Source: Geomonas diazotrophica
GTDB lineage: Bacteria > Desulfobacterota > Desulfuromonadia > Geobacterales > Geobacteraceae
Reading direction: 5' to 3'
Length of the DNA stretch: 64,000 bases
Assembly (NCBI RefSeq): GCF_018919385.1
Contig: NZ_JAHLMF010000007.1
Span: 154,017 to 218,016, forward strand
Positions 63,369 through 64,000 of this stretch are shown piece by piece. The notes under the pieces were generated by a model. That model had not been told where the DNA came from, did no database searches, and saw nothing but the letters and a program-made list of their open reading frames with translations. Every line of letters begins with the position of its first letter. The first letter of the stretch is position 1. A program made the position numbers and the translations under genes.

Positions 63369-64000
63369 CGCTCCCCCCGTAGATCCTGCGTACCACGAAA
63401 CGCGGCCTGCGCCGCACCTCCTGGTAGATCCTTCCCACGTATTCCCCAACGATCCCGATCCCGAAGATGGTGATGCCGATGAAGAAGAACAGGATGGCGA
63501 ACAGGGTGAAGACCCCCTCGACCTCGGCGCCGACCACGAAGCGCCTGATGAGCAGGAACAGGGCGAAGGCGACGGCGCCCAGCGCGGTGACGATGCCGGT
63601 CAGGGCGAAGAGCTGCAACGGCACCACGGAAAAGCCGGTCATGAGGTCGAAGTTCAGGCGGATCAGCTTGTAGAAGGAGTACTTGCTTTCCCCCTCGCTT
63701 CGCTCCGCGTGCGCCACCTCGATCTCGCTGGGGCTCGCGGCGAAGGTCTGTGCGAGGGCGGGGATGAAGGTACTCGCCTCGCTGCAGCGGTTGATGTTGT
63801 CCACCACGTTTCGGTGATAGGCCCTCAGCATGCAGCCGTAGTCGGTCATCTTCATGCCGGTCATCTTGCGGGTGGTGATGTTGACCAGACGCGAGGCGCT
63901 CTTGCGGAAGATCGAGTCCTGGCGGTTGTGCCGTATGGTACCCACCACGTCGTGCCCGTTCTCCATTTCCGCGACCAGCTTGGGGATCTCCTCGGGGGGG
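63358..64000 (-). CDS. arnC: ArnC-like glycosyltransferase, N-terminus outside the window
   Basis: The C-terminal part of a family 2 glycosyltransferase continues past the right edge. Visible are MTDYGCMLRAYHR, the SEASTFIPAL segment, and two C-terminal membrane helices (about 115-137 and 148-170 of the visible part), the topology of undecaprenyl-phosphate sugar transferases. Adjacent ArnD and ArnA-type genes support transfer of formamido-arabinose to undecaprenyl phosphate. The nucleotide-sugar domain is outside the window. Confidence 0.85.
   Translation of the reverse strand, partial: PPEEIPKLVAEMENGHDVVGTIRHNRQDSIFRKSASRLVNITTRKMTGMKMTDYGCMLRAYHRNVVDNINRCSEASTFIPALAQTFAASPSEIEVAHAERSEGESKYSFYKLIRLNFDLMTGFSVVPLQLFALTGIVTALGAVAFALFLLIRRFVVGAEVEGVFTLFAILFFFIGITIFGIGIVGEYVGRIYQEVRRRPRFVVRRIYGGSDEG

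Overview
The window looks like a chromosomal segment of a Geobacteraceae member (Geobacter, Citrifermentans or Geomonas type; Desulfobacterota). The reasons are high GC with strong GC bias at third positions, a leucine T-box in front of leuA, class II DAHP synthase, folate-dependent TrmFO, a cytochrome P460-type haem protein, many PAS or Cache histidine kinases, and a probable selenocysteine-containing thioredoxin. This assignment is an inference from gene content. No rRNA, tRNA, prophage, insertion sequence or CRISPR array was seen.

Layout: 1-9.9 kb holds phospholipid synthesis (psd, pssA), leucine synthesis (leuA behind a T-box; leuC and leuD), a secreted metalloprotease pair, a cold-shock protein and a LOG-family protein. 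10-16.5 kb holds a WPLF-repeat exported protein coupled to MlaE and MlaD, then a carotenoid-type membrane enzyme, a cytochrome P460 protein and an M16 peptidase. 16.6-24.8 kb holds a nuclease/phospholipase hybrid, two minisatellites, pepA, class II DAHP synthase, a membrane C13 peptidase and a frameshifted tldD.

24.9-36.0 kb is the most unusual block. A secreted DUF11 protein is followed by a tightly packed four-gene unit: a 1867-residue outer-membrane protein (DUF11, SdrD-like, beta-barrel and OmpA-like parts), a FecR-like anchored protein, a Cache-type histidine kinase and a REC-GGDEF regulator. The layout suggests surface sensing that ends in c-di-GMP.

36.0-52.7 kb is mostly housekeeping: U32 peptidase, LysM protein, dprA, topA, trmFO, maf, YggS, ABC-F, RlmI-type methyltransferase, bacteriohemerythrin and polysaccharide deacetylase. 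Intergenic repeats are prominent here, including an 87-bp tandem array and dispersed GGGCGAAT/ATTCGCCC palindromes. 52.7-64 kb starts with a zinc-ribbon thioredoxin whose first active-site cysteine codon is an in-frame TGA, read here as selenocysteine. It continues with a kinase/response-regulator pair, an outer-membrane barrel, a PAS-PAS protein, a large PAS kinase, and a WbuC/ArnD/formyltransferase/ArnC-type lipid A modification cluster that runs off the right edge.
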